From: Roseimaritima multifibrata
Lineage (GTDB): Bacteria; Planctomycetota; Planctomycetia; Pirellulales; Pirellulaceae
Length of the DNA stretch: 64,000 bases
NCBI RefSeq assembly: GCF_007741495.1
Contig: NZ_CP036262.1
Span: 5,828,001 to 5,892,000 of the forward strand
Reading direction: 5' to 3'
The notes below the pieces were generated by a model that had not been told where the DNA came from, searched no databases, and saw nothing but the letters and a program-made list of their open reading frames with translations. Positions 16,101 through 23,592 of this stretch are shown piece after piece (within the stretch, counting starts at the first letter, position 1; each line of letters starts with the position of its first letter). A program made the translations under genes and the position numbers.

Positions 16101-18067
16101 ATATGAGAGATGATCGAATCCGCATCCTGATTGCCTGTGATACTGGATTCAGGAATCCCATCGTCATCGCGGCGTACCGGTTCGCCTGAATCGTGAAAAA
16201 CGACCATCAACAATTCGTCGTGCTCGCCCAATTGCGGCATCGGCTGAACCGTTAACATCACCCGTTGAACCAAATCACCATCACGGATCGAGAGATTATC
16301 GTGTGTGACTTTTTCACGTTTTTTGACCGCTTCGTTGATCGCCGCTCGCAACCCAATCCGCAGACCGGATAGTGCCATTTTGACGATATTGTTTTGGAAA
16401 TCACCTCCCGAGATCGAAAGGTATTTCTCCACACCTTCCGAAGCGTTCAAGATCTGACCAGCCTGATCGATGATCACCGCTTTCGGGGCGAATTCGTCCA
16501 AGAGAATGCGTTGCCGGATGCCATTCAGATCGGTTGTCGTGTCGGGCTGGGTACCGCCTCCTTGAATGACTTTGACCGCCCCTTGTCGCATCGCCAAAAG
16601 ACTGGTCGAACTGACCGCGGTCTCCTTTCGCTGAGAGAGGCGAAACTTAGCATCAAGGGGCCGGAAAAGTTCACCATGCGACGAAATCGTTTCACTCGGT
16701 CCCAAGAACAGGAAACCAGAAGGGCGTAGGGCGTAATGAAACAGCGGGATCAGTTTTTCCTGTAGATGATTCCCCAAATAGATCAACAGGTTGCGACACG
16801 AAATCAGATCCTGCCGCGAGAAGGGAGGGTCACTGATCAGATTATGCTTTGAAAACAACACGGCATCCCGAATCGACTTCGCAACCTGGTATCGCTTGCC
16901 TCGTTTGACAAAGAACTTTTTCAGGCGTTCGGGACTAACGTGATCCTCAATGCCCGTCGGATAAAAACCCGATCGTGCAATCTGCAAAGCACGCTCATCG
17001 ATATCGGTGGCAAAGATCTGTATTTCGGGAACCTCGCTTAGACTTTCGGCGTATTCGTGGCAGAGCATCGCCAGCGAGTACGCTTCTTCACCCGTACTAC
17101 ATCCAGCCACCCAGATCCGCACCATTTCGCCTGGCGATTTCCCTTCAAAGATCTTCGGCAATACAGATACCGCAAGCGCATGGAACGCCTCTGGATCCCG
17201 AAAGAATGCGGTGACGCCGATCAGTAGTTCCCGGAACAGAGCGTTGGCTTCTTCTTTGTTGCCTTGCAGTCGAGTCAAATACTCCGCAGCGGTTGCGATG
17301 CGAGAAATCTGCATTCGCCGCTGGATGCGCCGCGAGAGGGTCGTGATCTTATAGTGCTGGAAATTGTGGCCGGTAACCGAAAGCAAATGCTCGGCAATGC
17401 GCGGGATCGCTTCACCGATTTGTTTTTGCACACGCTGGACGTCGGATTCGTCGCCATGTTCATCGACGTGGGAGGCATAGCGAAGCAGTTCCAGGGCGAT
17501 ATCGCGCGGTCGGCAGACATGATCGGCAACTCCGGTCGTCGCCGCGCTGCGTGGCATGCTATCGAACTTCGCCGAATCAGCATCCTGCGCGAACGTCAAA
17601 CCACCCGCGTCACTGATCGCCTTCAACCCGACCGCACCATCACTGCCCGATCCCGACAGGACAATTCCGACGGAACGCTCCCCTTGATCTTCGGCAAGGG
17701 ACAGCAGGAGGTGATCGACCGCGGTCAATGGAGATTCATCGACATCCGGGACCACCGGGCGAGCGGCTCGGTTTTTGAATTCCAAGAACTGTCTAGCCGG
17801 TGCAACGTAGACATACCCCGGCTTCAGTTTTTCCCGTCCTGTGATTTCGACAACGGTCATCTCGGTCGCTTCAGCCAACCGTTCCATCAGCGATGCCTGA
17901 ACAGCAGGATCTAGATGCTGCACGAAAACGATGGCCAAATTGTCTGGTTTGCCAAGCTGAGCAAGCAATTCCGTAAAGGCTTCAAATCCACCAGCCGAAG
18001 CGCCCACACCAACAGTGATAAGCCTTCCCGCAGTTTGAGAAGACAAGTTCGTTTGGCCCTGCGTCAT
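10172..18067 (-). CDS. Giant CheB-CheR-PAS/GAF hybrid sensor histidine kinase
   Basis: The 2631-residue product is cytoplasmic by sequence, with no membrane segment. The order of domains is: CheB methylesterase (1-190; S24 in GASAGG, H51, D143); CheR methyltransferase (about 220-490; SAM motif AGCSTGEEAYS near 319); a PAS-like segment (530-610); a long coiled coil (about 650-715, repeated 'NEEL'); a PAS10-type domain (725-835); GAF (842-995); PAS (1009-1126); GAF (1137-1290); three PAS (1312-1682); GAF (1692-1855); three PAS (1864-2227); HisKA with H about 2257 (SHEIRTP); HATPase (GTGLGLAISQ near 2435); and a receiver with D near 2560 (LLDIQMP). CheB-CheR-PAS kinases are known, but this is unusually long. 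The catalytic residues of all enzymatic domains look intact. It is transcribed alone, convergent with the sulfur operon. Confidence 0.95.
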   Translation of the reverse strand: MTQGQTNLSSQTAGRLITVGVGASAGGFEAFTELLAQLGKPDNLAIVFVQHLDPAVQASLMERLAEATEMTVVEITGREKLKPGYVYVAPARQFLEFKNRAARPVVPDVDESPLTAVDHLLLSLAEDQGERSVGIVLSGSGSDGAVGLKAISDAGGLTFAQDADSAKFDSMPRSAATTGVADHVCRPRDIALELLRYASHVDEHGDESDVQRVQKQIGEAIPRIAEHLLSVTGHNFQHYKITTLSRRIQRRMQISRIATAAEYLTRLQGNKEEANALFRELLIGVTAFFRDPEAFHALAVSVLPKIFEGKSPGEMVRIWVAGCSTGEEAYSLAMLCHEYAESLSEVPEIQIFATDIDERALQIARSGFYPTGIEDHVSPERLKKFFVKRGKRYQVAKSIRDAVLFSKHNLISDPPFSRQDLISCRNLLIYLGNHLQEKLIPLFHYALRPSGFLFLGPSETISSHGELFRPLDAKFRLSQRKETAVSSTSLLAMRQGAVKVIQGGGTQPDTTTDLNGIRQRILLDEFAPKAVIIDQAGQILNASEGVEKYLSISGGDFQNNIVKMALSGLRIGLRAAINEAVKKREKVTHDNLSIRDGDLVQRVMLTVQPMPQLGEHDELLMVVFHDSGEPVRRDDDGIPESSITGNQDADSIISHMERELETTRSDLERTLQDMEAANEELKSSNEELLSMNEELQSANEELETSKEEIQVVLGRIAQSESDQKNLLDSTKIATLFLDNEMNIRSFTSGVTAIYNLIPTDISRPLHHITHTAVEMPPFPDVSSLLGDAVAVVEDEVETQDGRWYMRRIRPYLNDKKLDDGLVVTFYEVTEQKNLRMRLATAHAVTRLLADADSFETVIPLVLQALRVSLSAEVCVLWRADDDAQFLNCVEADAIDSLRQPFIDQSREIRLAMGEGLPGRVWKNREPVWFGDVQDNGVFLRAESAAESDLCSGVGTPIVVGNKFKGVIEIFTSRRLTHEPELIQLLGSVGNEIGQFIRQRRLDARFRDEEARKSAILESAIDCIVTMDQAGRIVDFNPSAERTFGFSATDVVGKLLADTIIPKEYRDLHRKGLTRFLRTGESEMIGQRTELTAQRADGSQFSAELAISVSRGRDDTPFFTGYIRDITERKQAEATLLQRAELAALHASLAVSLAGEAPLNEILQTCCQRIVDGLNAAFARVWLLNETEEMLYLEAGGGIDSHLDGSLRQVPLGKLKIGQIALTRQPFLSNDVSNDPSFGDVLWIENEGLVAFAGYPLVVEHRIVGVVALFARNRLAPVVFEQLMPMADAIAQCIARKESEQRLVDREQRLNLALDAGHLGTWHWDVSADHVTWSDQLYEIFGYEKNQFHNTKAGFLAVIHPDDRQYVVDLLESVFSGNCLSYEMVFRIIRGDDHRTVWTSGRGVIHRDESNQPVSITAVASDITERMQWEQELSGRESHLRSVIDNTLFMIGVLDVDGTLLEANAAAIKGAAIERDEVIGKKFWDCHWWNFDEESISGLKEFVRRAASGESVRYDVLARMAGDSRVMIDFMLNPVRNSDGKITHLIPSAVDISERKAAEAAVIEREQFLMLALDAGKMGTFKWDVKTGRADWSEMVYSMFGCRQDQFDGTVSSFRELVHPEDREYVWTQIEEGLGGGVDEHFVEFRLIRPSDGRTIWVEERGVIHRDAGGNPLQVTGLVQDISERKREELNLAFLSDLQTQLVPLTSVDALMEVSTRLTANYLGLASCLLVEFDEHGESADIMCDYHMDDRPSMVGKHSVHDFHVESERASLVNGQQVCLRDTQGREGDVRLAENFRKFNIGAFCNSAYVTDRGTKFVVSALYSQPHVWESEERRLLQEVADRVGIRIERARSEEELANREAHLRRVINNQLGLVGVIDRDGILLEVDDRSLKIAHTRREEVIGKHFAEAPWWSYDSAVAAKIRDSMQTVMAGEVVRFDVSLFSHGSEGVMIDFMIAPVFDHEGKVEYLIPSGVDITERYAAAAELAQAKRLLELSMTVSRVGSWSFDLESGMFSADESLAQMFGLSGAQPSTYDDFMSRIADEDRDRVENSVTKLLEEGEAFNEDYMVELPDGSTRYFQGRGSVVVLNDGTKTCSGIIMDITKTREMQFALAQSEERFRSMANTAPAMIWVTDENHRCNFLSQRWYDFTGQVEEEGLGFGWTDVIHPEDREEARKLFLKAAEARETFEIDFRMQTVDGNYRWVIDAGRPRMDASGKFLGYVGSVIDAHDRHESEAELKEARAFADAANESKSAFLANMSHEIRTPMTAILGYAELLRELVEHDEGKQHLKTIRRNGDYLLEIINDILDLSKIEAGKLEVDCERFEPHRLVEDVRSIMEVRAKEDGLTLAVEYAGKLPKVIRSDPKRLKQILINLIGNAIKFTRKGRVKIRVRFDGTDQQLQFDVIDTGIGISDEQMARLFKPFSQGDASVTRNFGGTGLGLAISQRLAETLGGSITASSTAGVGSTFTVHIAIGESMDANLIEYAVPGAKSESLNSPHGESLVQLSCHVLIVDDRRDIRFLSKRILTDAGATAVECEDGLLAVEHIAACFENGNCPDLILLDIQMPILDGFSTAQRLRSLGYTGPIVALTADAMQGDMNRCLEAGCNDYLSKPIDKAKLLAKVAELTGPVS

Positions 18068-18374
18068 GGGTCGCCCAAAAAAGATGTTTCAACAACAATA
18101 AAAAGAGATTGCAGCACTTGATCGATGTCGCCCGCGTTCCCGAGGACAGGAAAGGTCCGTCCTGAGCAAAGGGAGTTCCATTATGCGAGAATTTCTGACA
18201 ACGCCTACGACGCATGAGCAAGAATCCGGGCGAAGACCGCTATGATTCGCGGATCAAACAGGTCCTCGCCCTTGGGAGTCCTCTTTGACCCCCGTCATTC
18301 TAGCGAGTGATCCGAGGTGCGAATATGCGATTTCCCAGATTCCCAGGTTGTTTGCTCCCTTAGGAAAAACCGTT

Positions 18375-18390
18375 TGGTACAGTGTTTGCT
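18375..18390 (+). promoter_or_regulatory. Candidate sigma-54 promoter (-24/-12)
   Basis: The 16 bases tggtacagtgtttgct match the sigma-54 consensus TGGYRYRNNNNTTGCW at every defined position. GG is at 18376-18377 and GC at 18388-18389, with exactly 10 bases between. The start codon of the AI-2E-type gene lies 97 bases further on, leaving a leader of about 85 bases. Sigma-54 use is common in planctomycetes, but no activator gene or upstream activator site is evident here. Confidence 0.5.
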
Positions 18391-18486
18391 TGGTGTTTAT
18401 TTCGGGAGCGTTTGCTTGATGTTAAGTGAGAGTACATCCGCATGGCCGTCCTGGACAGTAACCTTAATCCCTCTGCGATCCACTGA

Positions 18487-20478
18487 ATGGTCAAACCCAA
18501 ATCCGATCTTGCAACCATCGCTGCGGTTGCTCAATTGCTTGCGGTTGTCCTGACCGTCGCGGCCCTGTTCTTTGCACGTGACGTTTTTATTCCACTTGCA
18601 CTCGGATTGTTGCTTTCGTTTCTGCTCAGCCCGGTCGTCAATCGCTTGCAAAGAATGGGAATTCCCAATGTTGCCGCGGTTGTTTCGACCGCCTTAGTAG
18701 CCTTTCTTCTACTAGCTGCCGGATTCACGCTGCTTGGTCGTGAATTGACCACTTTGGTCGGCGACCTTCCGCAGCACAAAGACGAATTAGTCGCCAAGGC
18801 AAGGAGTGTCGCTGGATTGACCAGCGGCGTCGGTGGATCCCTGGACAAACTTGCCGACGAGGTAAGCGAGGCAATGGAGAAGGGTGCCGAAACCGAAAGG
18901 AAAGTAAAACCTTCGGAGAACGATTCGATCTTCCAGGAGTGGACCAAAAAGCTTCTCCCGGTGGACGGAAGCGAAGATGCGGAAATTGCCAACGATGGCA
19001 CTTCGGCGAAGACGCCCCTGTTCATCAAAGAGGTTCAAAGCGATTTACCACTGGCATCCTGGGCGACGACCGCGGGTACCGTACTGGGCCCGCTGGCAAC
19101 GGCTGGCTTGGTCAGTGTCTTTGCGTTGTTTATGTTGATTCACCGTGAAGATTTACGCGACCGCATTATCGCGGTCGTCAGCCACGGCAATTACGTAACG
19201 ACGACCGAAGCAATTGACGAAGCCGCTGCCCGGATCAGCCGCTACTTAATCGCGCAAACGATCGTCAATACTTCCTACGGTTTTGTCCTATCGATCGGCT
19301 TGGCTGTCATCGGGGTGACGATGACCGAGGAGGGATTTTTTCCTAATGCGATCCTTTGGGGTGCCCTGGCAACCTGCTTACGCTTTGTTCCCTACCTTGG
19401 ACCAACCGCCGCAGCGATCTTTCCGCTCGCAATCGCACTTTCGGTCTTCCCAGGCTATGGCGTTTTTGCCGCAGTGCTGGCTCTGATCGTGGTAATGGAA
19501 TTGCTAAGCAACAATATCCTGGAACCGTGGCTATATGGAGCCAGCACAGGGATCTCCGCAGTAGCCGTCATCATCGCAGCCGTATTCTGGGGCTGGCTTT
19601 GGGGCCCTGTGGGGCTCCTGTTGTCGACTCCACTGACCGTTTGCTTAGTGGTGCTTGGGCGTTATGTCCCACGTTTCAAAATCCTCTCGACACTGTTTGG
19701 AGAAGAAGTCGAAATTAAAGCGTCGATGCGGTTCTACCAGCGAATGCTTGCCGGGGATGAACACCGAGCGGCCGAATTACTGCAGCATCAGGTCAACCAT
19801 TCGGACTTCAATTCAGCCTGTGATGACGTAATCGTTCCGACGCTAAAACGTATTCGCATGGACCATGACTCGGAACACTTGAGTGGTACCGATGCAAGTC
19901 GCTTATTCGCGATGGCAGGAGGCCTAATTGCCCGGCTGGACAAACCAACCGACGCACCAGCGACCGATCCTGACGTGCCCGATGCAAACATTACCGATGC
20001 AAACGTTCCTGCTACAGACGTTGCCGCGGAACTGCCGGTGGTCATCGGATGCACGTCCCATCACTTCAGTGAATCGCTGATCCTAAATCTGCTTCGTATT
20101 AGCGGGGCAGGGGAGCATGCACTGATCAGCATCGACGACGAAACCCTCCCTCAAGAAGTCGTCCGGCGAATCGTAGATAGCGAGCCAGCCGTTGTTGTTA
20201 TCGTCGTTTTGCCACAGGGTGGGTTTGCTCAGGCCCGCTACCTTTGCAAATCGATTCGCAGCGGGAAATATAACGGACCGATTGTGATTTCATGCCTGGG
20301 GAAATTCAAGAACTTCGACAGGCTATTTGTCCGGTTTCGCAAGGCGGGCGCGACCAGTATGACGACCTCCTATTCACAGACGCACGCCAAAGTTCAATCC
20401 ATTGTAAAGCGAAGGCGTGTCCCACCGAACACAGAGATTCCGACCGATCCCGAAGCATCGCTTGAAGTAACTTCCTGA
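18487..20478 (+). CDS. AI-2E/PerM family transporter with extra C-terminal regulatory-like domain
   Basis: The 663-residue product starts with the AI-2E family membrane unit: a helix pair at about 10-65 (FARDVFIPLALGLLLSFLL, then PVVNRLQRMG), a periplasmic/soluble portion (about 95-180, unusually Glu/Lys rich), and the conserved C-terminal helices with FVPYLGPTAAAIFPLAIAL and NNILEPWLYG. The usual family protein ends near residue 390. Here about 270 more residues follow. They end in an alpha/beta domain (about 515-645: VVIGCTSHHFSESL, VVVIVVLPQGGFAQARYLCK, GPIVISCLG) like the B12-binding/receiver-fold tail of some long AI-2E members. An Asp/Ala/Thr-rich linker (about 480-515) joins them. Family members are proton-driven or passive exporters; the solute here is unknown. 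Confidence 0.88.
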   Translation: MVKPKSDLATIAAVAQLLAVVLTVAALFFARDVFIPLALGLLLSFLLSPVVNRLQRMGIPNVAAVVSTALVAFLLLAAGFTLLGRELTTLVGDLPQHKDELVAKARSVAGLTSGVGGSLDKLADEVSEAMEKGAETERKVKPSENDSIFQEWTKKLLPVDGSEDAEIANDGTSAKTPLFIKEVQSDLPLASWATTAGTVLGPLATAGLVSVFALFMLIHREDLRDRIIAVVSHGNYVTTTEAIDEAAARISRYLIAQTIVNTSYGFVLSIGLAVIGVTMTEEGFFPNAILWGALATCLRFVPYLGPTAAAIFPLAIALSVFPGYGVFAAVLALIVVMELLSNNILEPWLYGASTGISAVAVIIAAVFWGWLWGPVGLLLSTPLTVCLVVLGRYVPRFKILSTLFGEEVEIKASMRFYQRMLAGDEHRAAELLQHQVNHSDFNSACDDVIVPTLKRIRMDHDSEHLSGTDASRLFAMAGGLIARLDKPTDAPATDPDVPDANITDANVPATDVAAELPVVIGCTSHHFSESLILNLLRISGAGEHALISIDDETLPQEVVRRIVDSEPAVVVIVVLPQGGFAQARYLCKSIRSGKYNGPIVISCLGKFKNFDRLFVRFRKAGATSMTTSYSQTHAKVQSIVKRRRVPPNTEIPTDPEASLEVTS

Positions 20479-20524
20479 ATCAAACAAACAATCAAACAAT
20501 CAAACTCCATCCAACGGTGCGACG

Positions 20525-20920
20525 ATGACCACAATACTTCTTGTCGACGATCACGACGACATCCGCGAAATGATGACGATTAAATTACAACGGCAGGGGT
20601 ACACGGTTGTCACTGCAAAAAACGGGCTGGAAGCCGTTTTGGCGACCGCTCAAGCGGCTCCCTCGTTGATTCTGATGGACATCAACATGCCCGAACTGGA
20701 TGGTCTGGAAGCGACCATGCAAATCCGCGCGGCAGACGCCGAAAACAGAATCCCCGTCATTGCTCTAACCGCGTACGCGCTGCCGGACGACGAAGCACGA
20801 GCGATCGCAGCGGGCTGCGACGGTTTCCAAGCGAAACCCGTCCAGTTTGATGAATTGTTCGACCAAATCAGCCGACTGTTGGGCGAAGGCATCCCCCAAT
20901 CCGATGCAGTGGAACCCTGA
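20525..20920 (+). CDS. Single-domain response regulator (CheY/DivK-like)
   Basis: The 131-residue protein is a complete receiver domain: acidic residues D8-D9, phospho-acceptor D52 (LILMDINMPELDG), T82 (ALTAYA) and K104 (FQAKPV). No output domain follows. It starts 46 bases after the transporter stop, over a short AATCAAAC-rich spacer, so the two are probably co-transcribed. A stem-loop follows the stop. The receiver resembles the phosphorelay receivers fused to hybrid kinases such as the one upstream, so it could take phosphate from that kinase; that link is inference. Confidence 0.9.
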   Translation: MTTILLVDDHDDIREMMTIKLQRQGYTVVTAKNGLEAVLATAQAAPSLILMDINMPELDGLEATMQIRAADAENRIPVIALTAYALPDDEARAIAAGCDGFQAKPVQFDELFDQISRLLGEGIPQSDAVEP

Positions 20921-20928
20921 GCAACATC

Positions 20929-20961
20929 CTTAGGAATAAGAAGAGTTCTTATTTCCTTAAG
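20929..20961 (+). terminator. Probable stem-loop after response regulator
   Basis: The segment cttaggaataagaa...ttcttatttccttaag folds into a hairpin with a 3-base loop (gag) and two small bulges. The 3' side is not T-rich, so it may be a weak terminator or an RNA processing/stability element. Confidence 0.45.
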
Positions 20962-21074
20962 CGATTCGCCCAAGATTCCAAACGCCCATAAACCAATTTC
21001 CTTTTTACTTCTTACTGCCCTGTTGGAATGACTTCATCGTTCAGACAGCAGCCCCAACCGAGAAGGTAGCTCCG

Positions 21075-22904
21075 ATGAGTACGGACGTCAGATTAGGACA
21101 AACGCATACCGCTGAATCGAACTTACATATTGAGGGCATGGGAGCGATCATCCTTGAGGAGGGAGTCGCCTTTCGAGTCTGGGCTCCCAATGCTTCCAGC
21201 GTCTGCGTCATCGGTGATTTTAATGAGTGGGCTTCTGACGCGAATCCGATGGATCGCGAAGAAAGCGGGTGCTGGCTGGCGGTTGTTGGAAATGCCAAGC
21301 CGGGTGACGAATACAAATACGAAATCACCAATGGTGACAAAACGTTTCAACGGATCGATCCACGAGTCCGTGAAGTGACCAACTCCGTCGGCAATGGTAT
21401 CGTCCACGACCCGCAATTCGCGTGGCAAGGCGACGATTTCACGATGCCAGCTTGGAACGAATTGGTTATCTATGAAACACATATCGGGACGTTTTTTCGC
21501 GATGGCGACAACGAGGTCGGAACGTTTGCCGAATTCGCCAAGAAGTTTAACCACTTGAAAGCCCTTGGCGTCAATGCCCTGCAAATCATGCCGATCGCTG
21601 AATTTGCAGGAGACCTTTCATGGGGCTACAACCCCGCACATCCCTACGCGATCGAATCCGCTTACGGCGGGCCCCGTGGATTTAAAACCTTCGTCCGCGA
21701 AGCCCACAAAGCTGGATTTGCGATCATCTTGGACGTCGTCTACAACCACTTCGGCCCCAGCGATCTAGACCTCTGGCAATTCGATGGCTGGAGCGAAAAC
21801 GGCAAAGGCGGAATCTATTTTTACAATGATCACCGCAGCAAAACCCCGTGGGGCGACACCCGTCCCGATTACGGCCGAGGTGAGGTGCGATCCTACATCC
21901 GTGACAATGCATTGATGTGGTTGAAGGACTATCACGTCGACGGCCTACGTTACGACATGACGCTGTACATTCGCAGCATTGATGCCAGCGGTCAGCATGA
22001 GATCCCCGAAGGCTGGGGACTAACGCAGTGGATCAACCGAGAAATCCATGCTTTCAAACCGTCGGCCATCACGATCGCCGAAGATCTTCAAGACAATGAA
22101 TACCTAACAAAGTCCGACATCGAAGGGGGAGCCGGTTTCGCTACGCAGTGGGACGCTGGGTTTGTTCACCCGATTCGCGAAGCGATTACCCAGCCCGACG
22201 ACGCCAGTCGTGACATGAACAAAGTCCGAGACGCATTAAATAACTATTACAATTGTGATGCTTTTCAACGCGTCGTTTACACCGAATCCCACGACGAAGT
22301 CGCCAACGGAAAATCACGTGTTCCCAGCGAAGTGGATGAGGCCGATCCGGACAACTGGTACGCGAGAAAACGTGCCACGCTGGGGATCGCTTTAACGTTG
22401 ACGTCCCCCGGCATTCCGATGCTGTTTCAGGGTCAAGAGTTTCTCGAAGATGGCTGGTTTCAGGACGCAGACGAACTGGACTGGGACAAGGCAAGCGAAG
22501 AAGGCGGCACAATCAAACTGACTCGTGATCTGATCCGCTTGCGATTAAACGAAAAGGGGAACACGAGAGGTTTGACAGGTCAGCACATCGACGTCTTTCA
22601 TTTCAACAACCATGACAAGGTGATTGGTTATCGCCGCAGTTACGGCGGCGGTGCTGGTGACGACACCATCGTGATCGTGAACTTCGCCAATCAGCATTTC
22701 AGCGATTACGAATTCGGGTTACCCGCTGACGGAACATGGAAACGTCGCTTCAGCAGCGACCGCGCCGCCTACAGCGAAGACTTCGGCGGCAACGCCACCG
22801 GTGACCTGCAGGCGATCTCCGCCCCCTACGACGGACAGGCCTTCCGAGCCCGCATCGACCTGCCGCCGTACACGGCCCTGATCTACTCGCAGGACCCAAC
22901 CTAA
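21075..22904 (+). CDS. GH13 alpha-glucan branching-type enzyme
   Basis: The 609-residue product has an N-terminal CBM48/early-set domain (about 20-110, FRVWAPNASSVCVIGDFNEW), a GH13 barrel and a C-terminal beta domain. The four GH13 regions are present: DVVYNHFGPSD; GLRYDMT with nucleophile D294; ITIAEDLQ with acid/base E336; and YTESHDE with H406-D407. The 'SHDE' context and CBM48 point to 1,4-alpha-glucan branching activity, which moves alpha-1,4 chains to alpha-1,6 positions in glycogen. It is shorter than classic GlgB (about 730) because the N1 domain is missing. Trehalohydrolase or isoamylase relatives share this layout, so the exact activity is open. No other glycogen gene lies nearby. 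Confidence 0.85.
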   Translation: MSTDVRLGQTHTAESNLHIEGMGAIILEEGVAFRVWAPNASSVCVIGDFNEWASDANPMDREESGCWLAVVGNAKPGDEYKYEITNGDKTFQRIDPRVREVTNSVGNGIVHDPQFAWQGDDFTMPAWNELVIYETHIGTFFRDGDNEVGTFAEFAKKFNHLKALGVNALQIMPIAEFAGDLSWGYNPAHPYAIESAYGGPRGFKTFVREAHKAGFAIILDVVYNHFGPSDLDLWQFDGWSENGKGGIYFYNDHRSKTPWGDTRPDYGRGEVRSYIRDNALMWLKDYHVDGLRYDMTLYIRSIDASGQHEIPEGWGLTQWINREIHAFKPSAITIAEDLQDNEYLTKSDIEGGAGFATQWDAGFVHPIREAITQPDDASRDMNKVRDALNNYYNCDAFQRVVYTESHDEVANGKSRVPSEVDEADPDNWYARKRATLGIALTLTSPGIPMLFQGQEFLEDGWFQDADELDWDKASEEGGTIKLTRDLIRLRLNEKGNTRGLTGQHIDVFHFNNHDKVIGYRRSYGGGAGDDTIVIVNFANQHFSDYEFGLPADGTWKRRFSSDRAAYSEDFGGNATGDLQAISAPYDGQAFRARIDLPPYTALIYSQDPT

Positions 22905-23458
22905 AGGGCAAACGTCACACCGACCGTAGTAGGCGACTGGGACAAAGTATGGAAGGACAAACCATGCTCTCGGTTTCCAACGGTCGCCCCAAGGTTATCC
23001 GCCCCGACCAGTTCAACCGGTCGGGTAATGGCGCTGTTCGATAACTTCCGGGCAACAGTGGAACCGGACGTTAAGGCTGACAGCGTTTCGCGAGCAAACA
23101 CCTTACCGCCGAGCAAAAGTTCTGACCGGGAGGTTCACTTGATTAGTTTTTGCACAAGTCGCTGCGACAAACGTTTCGCGAGCTCGTTCGCAATGCGAAG
23201 GTTTCCGATGAAAAAGGATCGCCTGCGTTTGCGTTCTGGACTGCAAACCACGACAAGAGATTGAAGGCTGGCGTCAGTAAGTCGACCGTTGCTCGGCCAT
23301 GCAGACCGCGAAATGGTGCGACACGACAACCACCGCAACGACGAAGAGTCACGTCGCAAGATGGATCAGCTGCGACTGAACGGCGGCGACAACACCCCAT
23401 CGAACACCGACAAGGATCACGATAAAGGTGACAACCTTGCAGCACAGCAGTGTGCCAA
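22905..23458. other. Intergenic region, no convincing gene
   Basis: About 550 bases without a supported gene. Short ORFs exist on both strands (minus 22901-23116, plus 23150-23425, minus 23143-23469), but they overlap each other, lack starts with ribosome sites and have no recognisable motifs. The ends carry no clear inverted repeats. It could hold a decayed gene. Confidence 0.4.
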
Positions 23459-23501
23459 TAAAAAAACACCGCCTAAAACTTGATGTTTCAGGCGGTGTTT
23501 T
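23459..23501 (-). terminator. Rho-independent terminator of the tRNA-Ser unit
   Basis: On the minus strand, just after the tRNA, aaaacaccgcct (rc of 23490-23501) pairs perfectly with aggcggtgtttt (rc of 23463-23474) around a 15-base loop, and a run of T follows. This is a textbook intrinsic terminator. Confidence 0.88.
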
Positions 23502-23509
23502 GAAGCAAG

Positions 23510-23592
23510 CGGAGGACACGGGACTCGAACCCGCAACCCCTTGCGGGGCAACTGATTTCGAATCAGCCTCCTCACCAATTCGGATATCCTCC
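23510..23592 (-). tRNA. tRNA-Ser (anticodon CGA)
   Basis: The minus strand folds as a class II tRNA: acceptor GGAGGAT/GTCCTCC (with one G-U pair), anticodon loop TTCGAAA giving anticodon CGA (reads UCG), a long variable arm (GCCCCGCAAGGGGT) and a T arm GCGGG-TTCGAGT-CCCGT. The discriminator base is G, as in serine tRNAs. CCA is not encoded. The 5' end overlaps the 3' end of the upstream small CDS by 21 bases, and an intrinsic terminator follows. Confidence 0.95.

Noticed and set aside
17264-17914. 216-residue plus-strand ORF inside the kinase gene
   Set aside because: Antisense to the conserved CheB-CheR region, so it is a shadow.
18400-18420. Second sigma-54-like site (gggagcgtttgctt)
   Set aside because: Only seven bases separate GG and GC instead of ten.
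22901-23116. 71-residue minus-strand ORF with protein-like composition
   Set aside because: It has no start signal, no recognisable motif, and abuts the end of the GH13 gene; I could not support it.
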